This document shows positions 38,051 to 50,633 of a DNA stretch of 64,000 bases, piece after piece (position 1 is the first letter of the stretch; every line of letters starts with the position of its first letter). A program made the translations under genes and the position numbers. The notes beneath the pieces are model-generated. The model did no database searches. It was given only the letters and a program-made list of their open reading frames with translations, and had not been told where the DNA came from. Source of the DNA: Panopea generosa (lineage: Eukaryota; Mollusca; Bivalvia; Adapedonta; Hiatellidae); assembly GCA_029582155.1 (NCBI GenBank), contig CM055902.1, positions 14,148,086-14,212,085 on the forward strand, in the 5' to 3' direction.

Positions 38051-39304
38051 AGAGTGTTATCGTTGTGATGAGATGTGTCATTTGATACTTCAACGGTATT
38101 AAGATAAAAATCATTATATCGGTTCAGAAATGATGCTTAACTATTGCAAACTTGAAGTTGCATCAAACCCAGCCTTTACTAGTTTTGTTTATGTGATGCA
38201 TTTGTGACTTTGTAGTAATAGCAAAAAGCTGAATCCAATTTGACATATTTAAAGCGATTTAGTTCTGAACAGATGCATTTCGTTCCAATACATTTTGCGA
38301 AAAAAAATCTAAACCATACGATTGTGTAAGTTTAAACCATTATTTGTTGTTGAAGTACTATACACTGTAACTACGATTCACTACTCCTACTGTCTTTTTC
38401 ACATTAGAAAAAATAGATACACTGATAACAGTGACCGATTAAAGTTTCAATTGTTCATGTTTTCTAGTGCATTGTAATCTTATTTTTTTATTAATATCTA
38501 CAAAAGATTTGCATTACCCCTTCATCGGTGAAGTTTCCCCGTTTAGGATGTTTACTATCACTGCGTAAATACAAAACTTCATTATGACGTGCATACGGGT
38601 CAGACTAAATACATTTTAATATATTTTATGGACATTATCAATAAGAGCTACTTGCACAACGATTACATGGAGTGTTTCATTTGAAACATTGAACAAAAAT
38701 CGGACATACACAATTATAAAAGCCGAATCGCTAATTGCTTGTATCACATCTTAGGTTTTATTCGTGCAGTGGCTGGACTCAACTACAGTGAAGAAAATGG
38801 TATGTAAATCGTTTTTATTTTATTATATTTTTACTTACTCTTGATAAAAGTCAATGCATGTTGAAGCTGGTTTATATATTCACAAAGAAGATAAGATTAC
38901 ATGGTATACTTTAAATATCAATATGGACAAATGCTCAAATTGAAAATTAAAAACGTAAGGATATTAAGGTAGATTCTTTTATATCTCACTACGGCAGATT
39001 TGTGATTAAATAAATGTTTCTTTGCTTCGAGAATACAATAGAAGTTTTCTTAGAATTTGATTTTTACAGTTTTGCGACACGGTTTGTCTATATCGTGTGT
39101 ATTTTATCATAATAAAATTTACAACTTCCTTAAGATTTGGGTTATTTACACTATCTCCTATGCAAAACGAATCAGAAAACTTTATTGCTTTAGTTCCACT
39201 GAGTACAACATGTTTTTTTACAACAGGTCATAACATTCTCTTCTTTGACTTCGATTATCCTTATTTTATTTTGTCATATAGTATAGTTTTAACTTATATT
39301 TATC

Positions 39305-40185
39305 TGAATATTTACCCGCTTATTTTGGTTTGCTGACGGAGGAAGAAAGTGGTGGTTCAGCTACTTACTAGCAGTGACCCCATATTTCTTTTTTTCAATA
39401 TGATGCATACCCCTTTGGCCGGTGATTCTGTTAAACAAATAGAGATGTTCATAGGATATACCAATGCAGGATTGATTTTATATTCACACCTAACATTAAG
39501 AAAATATAACATTTCGTTTATTTTATGTTATTTCAAATTGTTTAATTGTTTTGGTTATTGAATAAATATTTTATTCTAATATCAATATCATTTTTAAGTT
39601 TCATTTCTTATTTTACCCTTTCATTTTTTTTCTCAGATGTATATTACTTATTTTATTGCACCCTTACTAATTTCCCATAACATGTTAGTATTTGCTCCTT
39701 TAATGACATTGGCTATGTCTTGTATTGAAAGTTTTATTTTGTCTTTATATTATTTTTCTTTTCTTAAATCCACGCTATTATCAAGTTAAAATCCTAAAAA
39801 AATCCTGTTCCTCGAAGTTGATTATCAACATTTATATTAAAATATACAAACGAATGATATGAACTTCATTGCTATTTTACATTCTGTGATTGCATTCGCT
39901 ATGTGATCGGAGACAATATCAAGCTTACACATATTGGTGGTTTATGGTTAGGGTGCAACTTATAATGCTTTGTATTTAAAATTAACCATCTATTTTTTAC
40001 AACTATTTTTTGTATAATATTATTGATGTTATCCATATTTTTTAATAGTTGTTTATATTTCCATTTTTTCCTTATCAATGTCAATTACAGTATTAAATTC
40101 CCTACCAGTAATTAAAGTATTGTTATCATTCAAAGTAATGAACTTTTTCGTTTTTTGTAAGAATGTTAAGATGTTCTGTTGCGTT
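39305..40185. other. Intergenic AT-rich stretch
   Basis: No supported feature. Confidence 0.5.
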
Positions 40186-40208
40186 TTTAGATGCATAAAC
40201 ATTTAAAA

Positions 40209-40515
40209 CCGCGGCGTGGTCTAGTGGTAGAGCGTCCGCCTCGCATGCGGAAGGTCGTGGGTTCAATCCCCGGTCGGGTCATACCAAAGATTTTAAAAAT
40301 GGTACTAGAAGCTTCCTCGCTTGACTCTCAGCATTTAGAGGAGAGTTCTAAGTCTGGTAGGCCCGGTGTCAGTATAATGCGACTGGGTGGGGTATCATAC
40401 CATGTGTCTGTGGCATGATACTCCAGTGTGAAAAAGCGCTTACACTGCTGTCTCAAGTAGACACCGTCGCGATATGACTGAACAATTGTTGAAAGCGACG
40501 CTAAACACCATACAA
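40209..40515 (+). repeat. Full-length tRNA-Ala-derived SINE with target site duplication
   Basis: The head folds like tRNA-Ala with anticodon CGC: TCCGC/GCGGA stem, loop CTCGCAT, A box TGGTCTAGTGGTAGAGCG, B box GGTTCAATCCCCGG. The body has GTGTCAGTATAATGCGAC, a GGTATCATACC...GGCATGATACTCC near-palindrome and GTAGACACCGTCGCGATATG. The tail is GCGACGCTAAACACC. Flanks CATAAACATTTAAAA (40194-40208) and CATAAATATTTAAAA (40516-40530) form a 15-base target site duplication with one mismatch. It resembles the tRNA-SINEs described in bivalves; the exact family name is not certain. Confidence 0.9.
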
Positions 40516-40534
40516 CATAAATATTTAAAAATGC

Positions 40535-41280
40535 ATACTCGTATTCATTTATATTATTTTTTAACGACTGAATTCTACCATCTACAATAATCTCTTTCAT
40601 TATTGTTTATGTAAAATTAGAGTTGACAAGAATGCCCACACATTTACTATTCGATCTATTTCCACTTAAAATAGTTCACCGACCCACTCCTTTGTCCTTT
40701 ACAATGTACATGATATATCTTCACAGTGAATCTCTTGCAAAAGACATATGGAATATTTATTTAGTTTTAACTATTAAAATATTTGTCTTGTAGATGTGTC
40801 ACTTAAGCCCTTACTTTAACTATGCAAACGTTTATACTCATTTGAATCGCGTTTGGGAGAAAGTACTACGATATTCAATATGTGCATAGCGTGTAAGAAT
40901 GAAGATAATAAGGAAAGAAAGAGATATAAAGTTTGTTATGTATTACATATTAATTTAAAAGTTTAATGATCCTATACTTTAGATCGATTCCATGTGAGTT
41001 GGGGCAACAGTTAATTATATGTACATATATGTGAGAAATGTGATGTTAGTTTACTTGACAATGATACTATCTATCGATTATCCTTACATATATAAACATG
41101 TGTATGCTTACTTGTGTGTTTTACAAACTTACACCAATATATAAATACCATCATAACATATATTATGGTTACATATGCAATTTATATAAAAATGTTAGAT
41201 TATATATATGAATTAAACATATGCCACCGAAATTCTCATGCACCTGTGATTGATTTATTTGCCAACCTATTACAACGTAT
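40535..41280. other. Intergenic AT-rich stretch
   Basis: No supported feature. Confidence 0.5.
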
Positions 41281-41284
41281 ACGT

Positions 41285-41680
41285 CTATATTAGAGGTACC
41301 CAACGGCGTCTATATTTGAGGTGTCCAAAGGCGTCTATATTATCCAAATGCGGGTTAACACACTTGCTCTTATCTGATTTGTGTTGATGTCTTCCCTATA
41401 CTTGCTGTGAGATGGTAATTCTTGCCCGATTCATGTTGACGTTTCCAGATATCTTTGGTAAGACTCTTGCTATTATCTGATAAATTGTGAGGTCTTGTCT
41501 ATATGTGCGGTGAGACGGTGGTCCTATCCGATTCATTTTGATGGTTTCCTGATATCTTGCTATTCAGGTCTTCTCTATACCTGCGGTGAGACGGTGGTCC
41601 CATCCAATTAATTTTGAGGATTTCCTGCACCTGTCTCATTGATGACTGATTTACGACATTATGTCTCTTTCAAATATAAG
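41285..41680 (+). repeat. Degenerate tandem repeats
   Basis: Three short units of GGCGTCTATATT(T) spaced about 30 bases apart (41290-41345) lead into roughly four units of about 90 bases. These are built from GGTCTT(C/G)TCTATA, GCGGTGAGACGGTGGTCC, ATCCGATTCATTTTGA and TTTCCTGATATCTT. The end (GATGACTGATTTACGACATTATGTCTC) matches the body of the second SINE family. Confidence 0.65.
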
Positions 41681-42109
41681 TTTATATAATTAAATAACCG
41701 TAATCATTTTATGTATTAATAGTAACATAATATAATCATTTTTATCTGTTGATTTATGATAAAAGAAACTATATCACAGTATATTTAAATTTGTAATTAA
41801 AATCAATCAATTTATATCATACTTTTACAAATTGCATTTAATCAAATGATTTAAGTGTTTAAGTAAAATGCATAATTTTCATTTTTATACGTAACAGCAA
41901 AAACTTTAAAAAACGTGCTCATCATCTCAAAGACTTCTATACGTCCTTGTCAAAACTATATATATATTACACCCGAGTGCATATATAATACGTCACGCCT
42001 ACTTGATTTTTTTTGTCAGAGCGGAACGATACCAGTATGCCTAAAGGAAGTAATTAGAGTCATCTCCAATATCATGAAATTGTGCAAGGGTAATTGTCGG
42101 ATAACTCTT

Positions 42110-42960
42110 GGGAAATGTCTGAAATAGTCCAGTATGAGTATTAAAAACTGTCGCTAAATAAGTGCAAAGGTATAAATTAATATATGAACAATTATTTGTT
42201 TCCATTTTGTTGGTACATATTTTTTGTGTATATGTGAAGCCGTTTATGTATCTTTGTATGAAAAACAAGTGTTTGTAGGGAAATAAACAAAACAATTTCT
42301 TGACACGGGACTCGAACCGAGATCGCTGGAATCATTATCCAAATAAATATAACCACTACGTCATGTAGAAATATCTCAAGATCGGACGTTTAAATCAAGG
42401 AAGTGTCCGAATGTTTACAGTTGATAACTGAGATTATAAAGTAAATCAATTATGATTTTCTTAGGATTAAGTCTAATTTAAATATCATCGATAATATGGA
42501 GTATAATAACATGATACAAATAGCCACATATCATGCTAAATATAACAACTATACCAGCTATGTATTGAATAAAAGGGTAGAAGATACAGGTTATACCGCT
42601 TTAAAATGTGTGTCTAAAGCGACTGATTTACAGTGGCAAACATTTTAAAATCACTTGGGAGCAAATCGTTTCGCTGTCATCTTAAGCCGTCACCTGAGTG
42701 TTGCCGTATTCGTAATACAGAATTGATTAAATGTTTAGCGAAAAACAAACGTCTCAAACGTGATTATGATTGTAAGCCGTTTATGAAATGCGGATTATTT
42801 TCATTTTATCTTATAAGCTTGAATATATTAAGCTGCAGGATGTTAGTTTAATATTCGGTTTTCGTCTTTCGATATTAAGTATATAACTGTTTAATATTAG
42901 GTGAATATAAGGGTAGGGTAAGGTTACGTTTCATGTCGAATATCGAATATCATACAAGAA
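42110..42960 (+). repeat. Local duplication unit A, copy 1
   Basis: Aligns with 48070-48985. Shared landmarks are TGAAGCCGTTTATG, GGAAATAAACAAA, ATCGTTTCGCTGTCATC, CGTGATTATGAT and GGTAAGGTTACGTT with ATGTCGAATATCGA. It includes a tRNA-like segment on the - strand (42296-42367, B box GGTTCGAGTCCCG), so a SINE was present before the duplication. The open frame at 42633-42851 is not conserved in the other copy. Confidence 0.7.
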
Positions 42961-44545
42961 TATCTTCTTAATTTATAACTTAAAAGTAAATGTTTTTTCA
43001 GGCAAAACTGATAATATTCACTTGATATTATGTGTATTGCATTGCCACTTAAATACTTTTAATAGCAATCAAATATTTATCATCATATGTAGCCGATTAA
43101 ATTGTTATGTCACATATAAATAATGCTCATTACAGAGGTTTTAAAAAGCTTATTCATTTTCAATACTGATTAACGGTCATTGGAAATTGATTTTTATTTT
43201 CAGTTTCGGAAACTACAACCATTTATAGTGTTAACCAGCCCTGGTTCGTGGATAAATTTCTTAATTTGATCAGTGAAATATTTGATTGAATGTAGCTGGT
43301 GTAACCATGGCCCAGTGTGAAGTTAGTAACCTTGACTATATATATAAATCCGTATAACTAAAACCCTTTTTTTCCTTATTTTTTTAGCTTTAAGATTGTT
43401 AATTGTGCTTTTTGGCAATTTTTTTAAAAGGGGGTGATTTTTTTCTTTATCGGTAAAGGGGTTAATCCAAACACCGATACTGCCGCCTGTGGCGTAAAGT
43501 ACGTAAATCGTTCAATGGCTTATGTTTTAATTGTACTCTTACTTGACAAACGACTTTAAAATATAAAAGAAAAGTAAAGTAGTATTGTAATAAAAATCTT
43601 GTTTTTACTTTAAATCATAAATATACTTTTTAAAAGTTTGCTGATATTTGTATACAAAAAATAATGCATTAAAAATACAGCCTCAAAATTACATAAAAGA
43701 GTAAATAGAAGTAATAACAACGTTCACAAACGCTAATCATGTCGGTAACCCCTCAAATAGTTTGCTTTCACATACTTACATGTACGATATTAATGCATAT
43801 GTATGTTTTTAAAAATAATTTAAAAATGCTTTAATTACTTCAATTACCATTAGTTGGCACCATAATGTATTAAAGGTATTTTTAATGAATTAAAGATAAA
43901 TACGATGACGCGATGTAAGAAGGGGAACAACTTGTACAACGTTCCATTTACTCAAAGTACATTTATGATTCATTAATGGAACTGTACGGTTAAGAATGTA
44001 AACTAATGAATTTTTGTTTTTGTATTATGTGTATAGCTTGACGTAATATGTAAAAACCTATCATCGCAAATAAGTTCATATGTAAACCGTTTTATTTTAT
44101 TTTTATTTTATTTTACATGGCTTACCTGCGTAGCTATAATGATATCGTCTATCCACAATGCTATATTAGCGTTATTTTTATTTATCGTCGACTTTAGGGG
44201 AGTCAGGTTAACGGTATGTAAATTATTATCTTGCTGTATACAGATACGTCTTCTATATATTGTACAAAGCCCTGTTGTTGGAGTAGTAGTAGTAGTAGTA
44301 GTTGTTGTTGTTGTTTCTGCTGTTGCTGTTTGCGCTAAGTATACAACATACAGCTTAAACTATAGCGATATTGTTTTATACGAATATCTACCAACTAAAT
44401 ATGTATTAGACGGGTATTTAGTCTGTATTTTTAAAAACTATCAAATGGATACTTTATATCGCACGAAAAACGGAAATTGTATGCAGACTTAACCATGGAA
44501 ATGTATTTATTAAATAGTTTGAATCATTGCATTTCCCAGATCGCG

Positions 44546-44749
44546 ATGGATATGGCAGGATTGTTAATTATTATCTTCATAGTAACCTACTTCTTTAAAC
44601 CTGACAAATTGGAAGTTCAACCAATGGAAAATCTGAACGATGTATTTCAGTTTACTTCCCGTCTTCGATACTTACAGAGAGCTTTCGCTAGACCTATTGA
44701 CAGTCTTATAAAAAAGACAACGACGTATTGCAAGAGTATCACTGAATAA
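44546..44749 (+). CDS. Candidate small protein with hydrophobic N-terminus (family B, copy 2)
   Basis: A 67-residue frame starting MDMAGLLIIIFIVTYFFKPD, followed by PMENLNDVFQFTSRLRYLQ and RAFARP. Just upstream, TTTCCCAG could be a splice acceptor. The frame here reads more like ordinary protein than the copy at 37054, which suggests this is the older frame. Function unknown. The call rests only on the paired copies. Confidence 0.35.
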   Translation: MDMAGLLIIIFIVTYFFKPDKLEVQPMENLNDVFQFTSRLRYLQRAFARPIDSLIKKTTTYCKSITE

Positions 44750-44899
44750 ATAAATAAATAGGCACAGTAGAATTCTTTGAACAGTTTTTTTTCCTTCTTT
44801 GCCTTATGTTTTAAACACACTAATAAAAACAAAGGCCGACTCATTTCAAAATGTTATGGTAAAAATTGCATTAACAAGTTAACTAAATAGATAATAAAT

Positions 44900-45172
44900 A
44901 CTTTGTTAGATGATAATGATGGTTATACATTGTTATACTTTGTTACATGATTATGATGGTTATACATGGTTATACTTTGTTAGATGACTATGATGGTTAT
45001 ACATTGTTATACTTTTTTACATGATTATGATGGTTATACATTGTTATACTTTGTAACATTATTATAATGGTTATACATTGTTATACTTTGTTAGATGGTT
45101 ATGATGGTGATACATTGTTAGATGATTATGATGATTATACATTGTTAGATGATTATGATGGTTATACATTGC
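44900..45172 (+). repeat. 27-base minisatellite, shorter paralogous array
   Basis: About eight units of the same GATGATTATGATGGTTATAC type as 37421-38050, many lengthened with TTATACTTTGTTA. Confidence 0.85.
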
Positions 45173-46414
45173 GAGAGTGTAATCGTTGTGATGAGATGTG
45201 TCATTTGGTACTTTAACGGTATTGATAGTAAAATCATTATATCGGTTCAGAAATGCTGCTTAATTATTGCAAACTTTAAGTTGCATCAAACACAGCCTTA
45301 ACTAGTTGTGTCTTTGTGATGCATATGTGACTGCGTAATAATATCAAAGAGCTGAATCCAATTAGACAAATTTATAGCGATTTGATTTGTAATGGATTCA
45401 TTTATGCGGAAAAAAATAAATCTAAACCATTAAATTTAAACCTTCATATGTTATTAAAGTACTATACATTGTAACTACGATACACTACTCTAACTGTCTA
45501 TTACACATTAGAAAAAAAGAAATACACTTATAACAGTGACCAATTAAAGTTTCAAGTGTGCATGTTTCCAGGTTCGTTGTAATTTTATATTTTGATTAAT
45601 ATCTACAAAAGATTTGCATTACCTGTTCGTCGTTGCAGTCTTGCTGTATAAGATGTTTACTATCATTGCGTAAATACAATACCTCATTTTGAGAGCATAC
45701 GGGACAGACTTAATACACTCAGGTTGTATTATATTGAAACTATCATTGAGAGCTTCTTGCACATCGATTAATTGGAGTGTTTCATTTAAAACTTTGAACA
45801 AACATCGAATATACAAATCGATAGAAGCCTCAATCACTCATTTTATGACGTAGTATATGTTTTACTCGTTCTGTGTTTGAATTCCGTAGTGAACAGAATT
45901 GTATGTGAATCACTTTTTATATCTTTACTAACACTTTACTAACACCTGATAAAAAGTATTGAATATGAAAGCTGGCTTATGTTTTCACGGAAAAGATAAG
46001 ATACTATCGTCAACGTGGTATACGTTGAAGATTATTAAATGTACAAAACAATTTTAAAGGACATTAATGGGTTATTTATAAGACGATGATTTTATAACTC
46101 AAATGATTCACTGTTTTGAGAAATTGTAATAATTCTTAATAAGACCATTAATTTAAAAACCGAATTTAGAATCAATTTTGCGACATGAAATGTCTTATAT
46201 CGTGTATATTTTTATCGTAATATAATGAATTGCACTTCTATGGTAGGATTTATGTTAAAACCTTCCTTGTTAAACATATCAGTTATGCAAAGTAGACTTT
46301 GTTTCAGTTCTGCTCAATACTACCCGTTCTGATTACAACTAGTCATCAGGTTTCCCTGCTTGACTTTGACTGTGCTCTTCGTTGTTTTGTCGTATAATAC
46401 AGTATTGTACAAGA

Positions 46415-47365
46415 TTTCCAAATGTTATGATAAATGATATTACCAAATTTCATTTTCTATTAAGTAACTGTTTTAAAAATACTGAGATACCTCTATGACA
46501 CCGATGTGCAGACTTCATTTCTAGCCCAACAAAACCAAATTGAAAATATACCGGTAAAAAACTACCAAACACGTTAACATGGGCTACCCGTGTTTCACAC
46601 AAACTAACGCCATTAAAATTAGAACATAACAAAACAATTCATTATCGTTTTCATAATATTTCATTAGACCTTCGATATTCCAGCAATATGATATTTTTAT
46701 TTTCGTCGTTTAAATTAGTATTTTCGTTGTGACTGCTGTTATTTATTGGTATGTTATTACAGTCAGACTGTGGCTGACTACTGATATAGTTTCAAAGTGT
46801 ATTACATTCTCGAGACAATTCATTGATCATTTGCCAATATCTTAACTTTGTACTGGAACAGGACGCTGCTTGTGGTTATAAATGTCTACAAATAGTCATT
46901 TACAGCTAGTTTGTCAAATTGCAAACGCTTTTCCTACTACTCGCGATAGCCTGTTATAAAAACGGTATTATAGAATACCTTGCTTTCTTCGTTCTTTTCA
47001 GAATCTCGTATTGACTGTGTTTCGACGTTTTCCGGACCGTTGATATACTTTCCGTGTCTCATCACTTGCAGTCTTGCTTTTCTCTTGACACTATTTTAAA
47101 ATGCGTTATTTATCATTATAAAAAGCTAAACAAGGCTATCAAGGGTTTATTTTTTTCCATGTTCGATAGTGATGTCTGAAACACTGATGTTAATATCCTA
47201 CGTAATGAAATTTCAAATAGAATGTATTTTATATAAGGTATGGTGATAGGAATTGATTTTGTTTCACTTTTATATACACCTAATGCAATGGAGATTACAG
47301 TTCATACATCTGCAATAATATATTTAAACTGGGAACAGTAGGAGGGAAAAGAAATGGTTTAATAC
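46415..47365. other. Intergenic stretch, no gene seen
   Basis: No supported feature. The - strand frame at 46450-46632 lacks any recognisable domain. Confidence 0.5.
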
Positions 47366-47369
47366 TTAA

Positions 47370-47800
47370 CAGCAAGTTTACTTAGTGCTTAACAGGTGCG
47401 TTCACTTTAAACATAGCGTACCAACAGTAATATTTATATCCTACGTATGATTAAGGTTTGGATCTTCATACCAAGTATTATGCATCGTAACCAGGATACC
47501 TCACTGATAGAGTATATTTCACATAGAAAATATTTTAGAGACCGATTAATATTTGTCGAAGTGCACGTGTTTCATGGATCGTTATATTTACAGTATTTGA
47601 TTGATGTTTACATAAACTTTTTATCATTGCAATATTGCACTGAAAAAAATGCATTACTTCATGTGATGTTCATAGGGGGCAAACTAAATGTCACCAATAT
47701 CATTTAAAAGACATTGTCGTTTAGAGCTGCTTGTACAATGATAAATTGGAGTGTTTGATTTTTTTGAAACATCGAGCAAACATCGAACAAACAAATGTAA
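47370..47800 (+). repeat. Local duplication family B, tail copy 3
   Basis: Diverged copy with TTTACTTAGTGCTTAACAGG, AAAGACATTGTCGTTTAGAG and TACAATGATAAATTGGAGTG. It is followed at 48070 by unit A, the reverse order of the A-then-B arrangement at 42-46 kb. Confidence 0.55.
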
Positions 47801-48069
47801 AATTTGAAAACGAGAAACGACATTATTGTTACGACTATTACTATATAAACACATTCGTCTGATTAAGCAACTGTGTGTTTGCTTTGCTCAATACTACCGT
47901 ATTTGTTATCTTATTTGCAGCAAAGATAACACTTCGATGCATTTATGTCGACCGATAACTCTCTTAAGCGTAAATAAATGTTATTCTAAACAGAAATTTA
48001 GTGGTCAGTAATTCTCATATATGTAGCTGTTCGGCTGACGAATATTATTGTAAAACTTCCGATTCAATC

Positions 48070-48985
48070 GTTTATGCTCGACCAATTCCGTTATTATTTA
48101 GTATAAAAGAGGTCGCTAGACATATGCAAGGATAGAAATGCATATATTGGCAAATATATTTGTCAGTTTTGTTGGATATGAGAAGCTGTTTATGAACCAC
48201 TGAAGGAAAAAAACTAATGTTGCTAAGGAAATAAACAAATGCAATTATTTTACGCGGGATTTGATCTGGGATCGCTCGGATCATAATCTATAGATATGAC
48301 TACTACACCATGAAGGAATATCCCAACATCGGCTGTTTAAATCTAAGCTTAAACGTAACCCAGGTTTAATCGTAATTTCCGAAATGATAACTGGGATTAT
48401 AAACTGAGTCAATTACGTTGTTCCAAAGATATCTAATTCAAATATCAGCGATAATCTCGATTCGATTACACATTTTCGGCGTTAAACAAACATAAGGCAT
48501 TTTGTTCCAGACATGATCCAGATGGCCGCAATTCATTCTAAATATTACAATTATGCCAGTAAGTTTGTTAGTTGAAAACGTAAAATACGGATTCTGCCGC
48601 TTTAAGAATTGTGTCTTATGTGACTGATCTACAACTGCCGAAATAAGATAACACACACTTTAAGATACGTGGGTTCAATCGTTTCGCTGTCATCATTAAC
48701 CCTCCCCCGAGCGTTACCTTATTTGTATATAAGGCATAAATTCATAGAATTGATGAAAAGTTTGTCGAATCGCGGATTACATTACTAGAACGTGGTTATG
48801 ATGGTAAACATTTTAAGAACTGCTGATTATCATTATTTTATTTGATAAACCTTGAAGTAGTAGGCAGCAAGAAGTTAGTTTGATATTCGTTTTTCGATAT
48901 TAAATAAATAATTCTCAACTATTTGAGGATTATAAAGGCTAGGCTACGTTCAATGTCGAATATCGAAAAACAGACATGAATATCA
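48070..48985 (+). repeat. Local duplication unit A, copy 2
   Basis: Paralogue of 42110-42960 in the same orientation, including the decayed tRNA-like part (about 48238-48312). Confidence 0.7.
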
Positions 48986-48989
48986 AACT

Positions 48990-50200
48990 TATTTCAGACT
49001 GAAAGAAGTAAATATAAATATTTTCTGGAAAAAAATGATGAAATTTATTTGGGATTTTTAAGCATATGCATTGATTGTATTGTTACTTAATAAAGTACTT
49101 CTCGTAATTGTTATTGAAATGTATCTCATGATATGTCATATAATGTAAACATCCTGCATTCTAATTGTTCAAGTATTAATAATTAGGTGATTTTATTCTT
49201 CTCAAACTGTCGTACTTAATTCCAGGAGCGGTTGATCTACATCGTGATTTTGTGCTATTGTGTCAGCAGTGTGCTAATTACACAGTCATCAGGTATGGCA
49301 TTTCTATAAATAGTAATATAATTATAAAACTTAAGCTGACAATTATCACTAATCTCACTAGACCTCCGCATTTTTATCATAATGTTTTCTTTTAAAAGGT
49401 GTTATCTATCTATGTTTAATCTTTTATTCTTATAACCCTTTATGAACAAACTTAATAAACCCGTATTTGCTATTGTTCTTGCTCTATTTGTTCACTTCTG
49501 TTTCTTATATTTAGTTTAAAACAACAATGGTACTTCATACTAGAACATCGCTGAATTTTTCGAAATATTGCTATATTTAACATACTATATAGCCGTAATG
49601 GTTATTCTTGAAATCGTCTTAAACTGTATCCTTTTTACTGCACCACAAATACATTTGTATCTTACAATGACAGCACATGTTATGTTTAAAAAAAAATAAT
49701 AAAAGAAATAGTGTCACCATCTTGGCACACTTGAACCAATGTTTGATATTGATATAAATATGGGTCAAAATATCATTGTTTATCTCGTAAGCACTCTCGA
49801 CTGTCTAAAAACACATTTAATGTGTTGTTTAGTATTAGATGGATCAAAATGTAATTATGACCGAGACAGTCGAACAAAACTCCATATAAAATTTTATACC
49901 ATTTGAGAAAGAAAAAACTTTCGAAAATGGTATTTTAGAAATACAAACTTTAAGAAAATAGATGCTTGGAAAAAAAGCGACAAATTCTATTTGAAGAAAA
50001 TCTACAGTTTGAAAAACAAAATTAAAATTAAAACTTATACCGCTACATTATAGTTATCGACGCCAACAGGAAGGAAGATTCCAGGTTCACTCTACATGTA
50101 CAAAATCAACAAATTAACATACAGATAAAAAAAATACATCAACAAATGAATATGCAGAATGAATCTAGAACCTTGATACCTGCAAAACTGCAGTGTTTCA
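48990..50200. other. Intergenic stretch, no gene seen
   Basis: AT-rich, without a recognisable gene or repeat. Confidence 0.5.
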
Positions 50201-50207
50201 ACAAATT

Positions 50208-50420
50208 CTATCGTATTATTCGTTTCTTACGACATGCATAAACTACAGTGATCCTATCTTTGCCATCACTCATGGCTCCCTGGAACCACACAAGGGTTGA
50301 TAATTTAACCATAATAGTGAACATGACAAAAAATGGTAAAATTGACAAGACACCCATTGTAAGGATTCCTAAACCCTCAGCAGAGATTGACAGTGATTCT
50401 ATTCTTAGCCGAAACCACAC
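50208..50420 (-). other. Unassigned open segment, possible membrane-protein exon
   Basis: The - strand frame reads WFRLRIESLSISAEGLGILT, then a hydrophobic stretch (VLSILPFFVMFTIMVK) and WFQGAMSDGKDRITVVYACR. The base composition is more balanced than its surroundings and the peptide looks like natural protein. However, the + strand is open too (50248-50481), and no firm splice sites or partner exons are found. It sits immediately before the homology with the intron upstream of exon 8. Confidence 0.25.
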
Positions 50421-50633
50421 GGGCTACTTTATCAAGAAACCAAACCATTATTTTAAAATAAAATTTACATACAATAAATGATTATTGTCACCTGCAGCTA
50501 GATATGTATCGATTATACAGTAAACTGCATAACATCATAATGATTATAAAATTAATAAGAAGCAAAATAATTTTGAATTCATATTACATAAGTAAGAGTT
50601 TTAATGTCAAATTCTAGGAACATACAAAACGGA

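Larger units (their letters stand above)
36450..39300 (+). repeat. Local duplication family B, long copy 1
   Basis: Aligns in order with 43620-46410: CGTGTCGGTAACCCCT, CTTTCACATACTTACAT, ATTCATTAATGGAA(T/C)TGTACGG, a small open frame, the 27-base minisatellite, and the tail ending near GTCATATAGTATAG. The copies are about 7.17 kb apart and clearly diverged. Copy 2 has an extra insert of about 300 bases. Confidence 0.8.
43620..46410 (+). repeat. Local duplication family B, long copy 2
   Basis: Paralogue of 36450-39300. It carries an insertion at about 44160-44470 containing short (TAG)n and (TTG)n runs and an AGGTTAACGGTATG motif. On the - strand, 45619-45837 is open and shares NETLQ, ALND and IQPEC with the tail at 31.06-31.72 kb. 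Confidence 0.8.

Noticed and set aside
40209-40285. A functional tRNA-Ala gene
   Set aside because: The tRNA-like head is fused to a SINE body and tail and flanked by a target site duplication, so it is a retroposon.
42296-42367. tRNA gene on the - strand
   Set aside because: The B box is good but the acceptor stem does not pair, and the same decayed segment recurs in unit A at 48.24 kb. It is a SINE remnant carried in a duplication.
42633-42851. 72-residue basic open frame in unit A
   Set aside because: The frame is not kept in the paralogous copy at 48.6 kb, so there is no sign of coding constraint.
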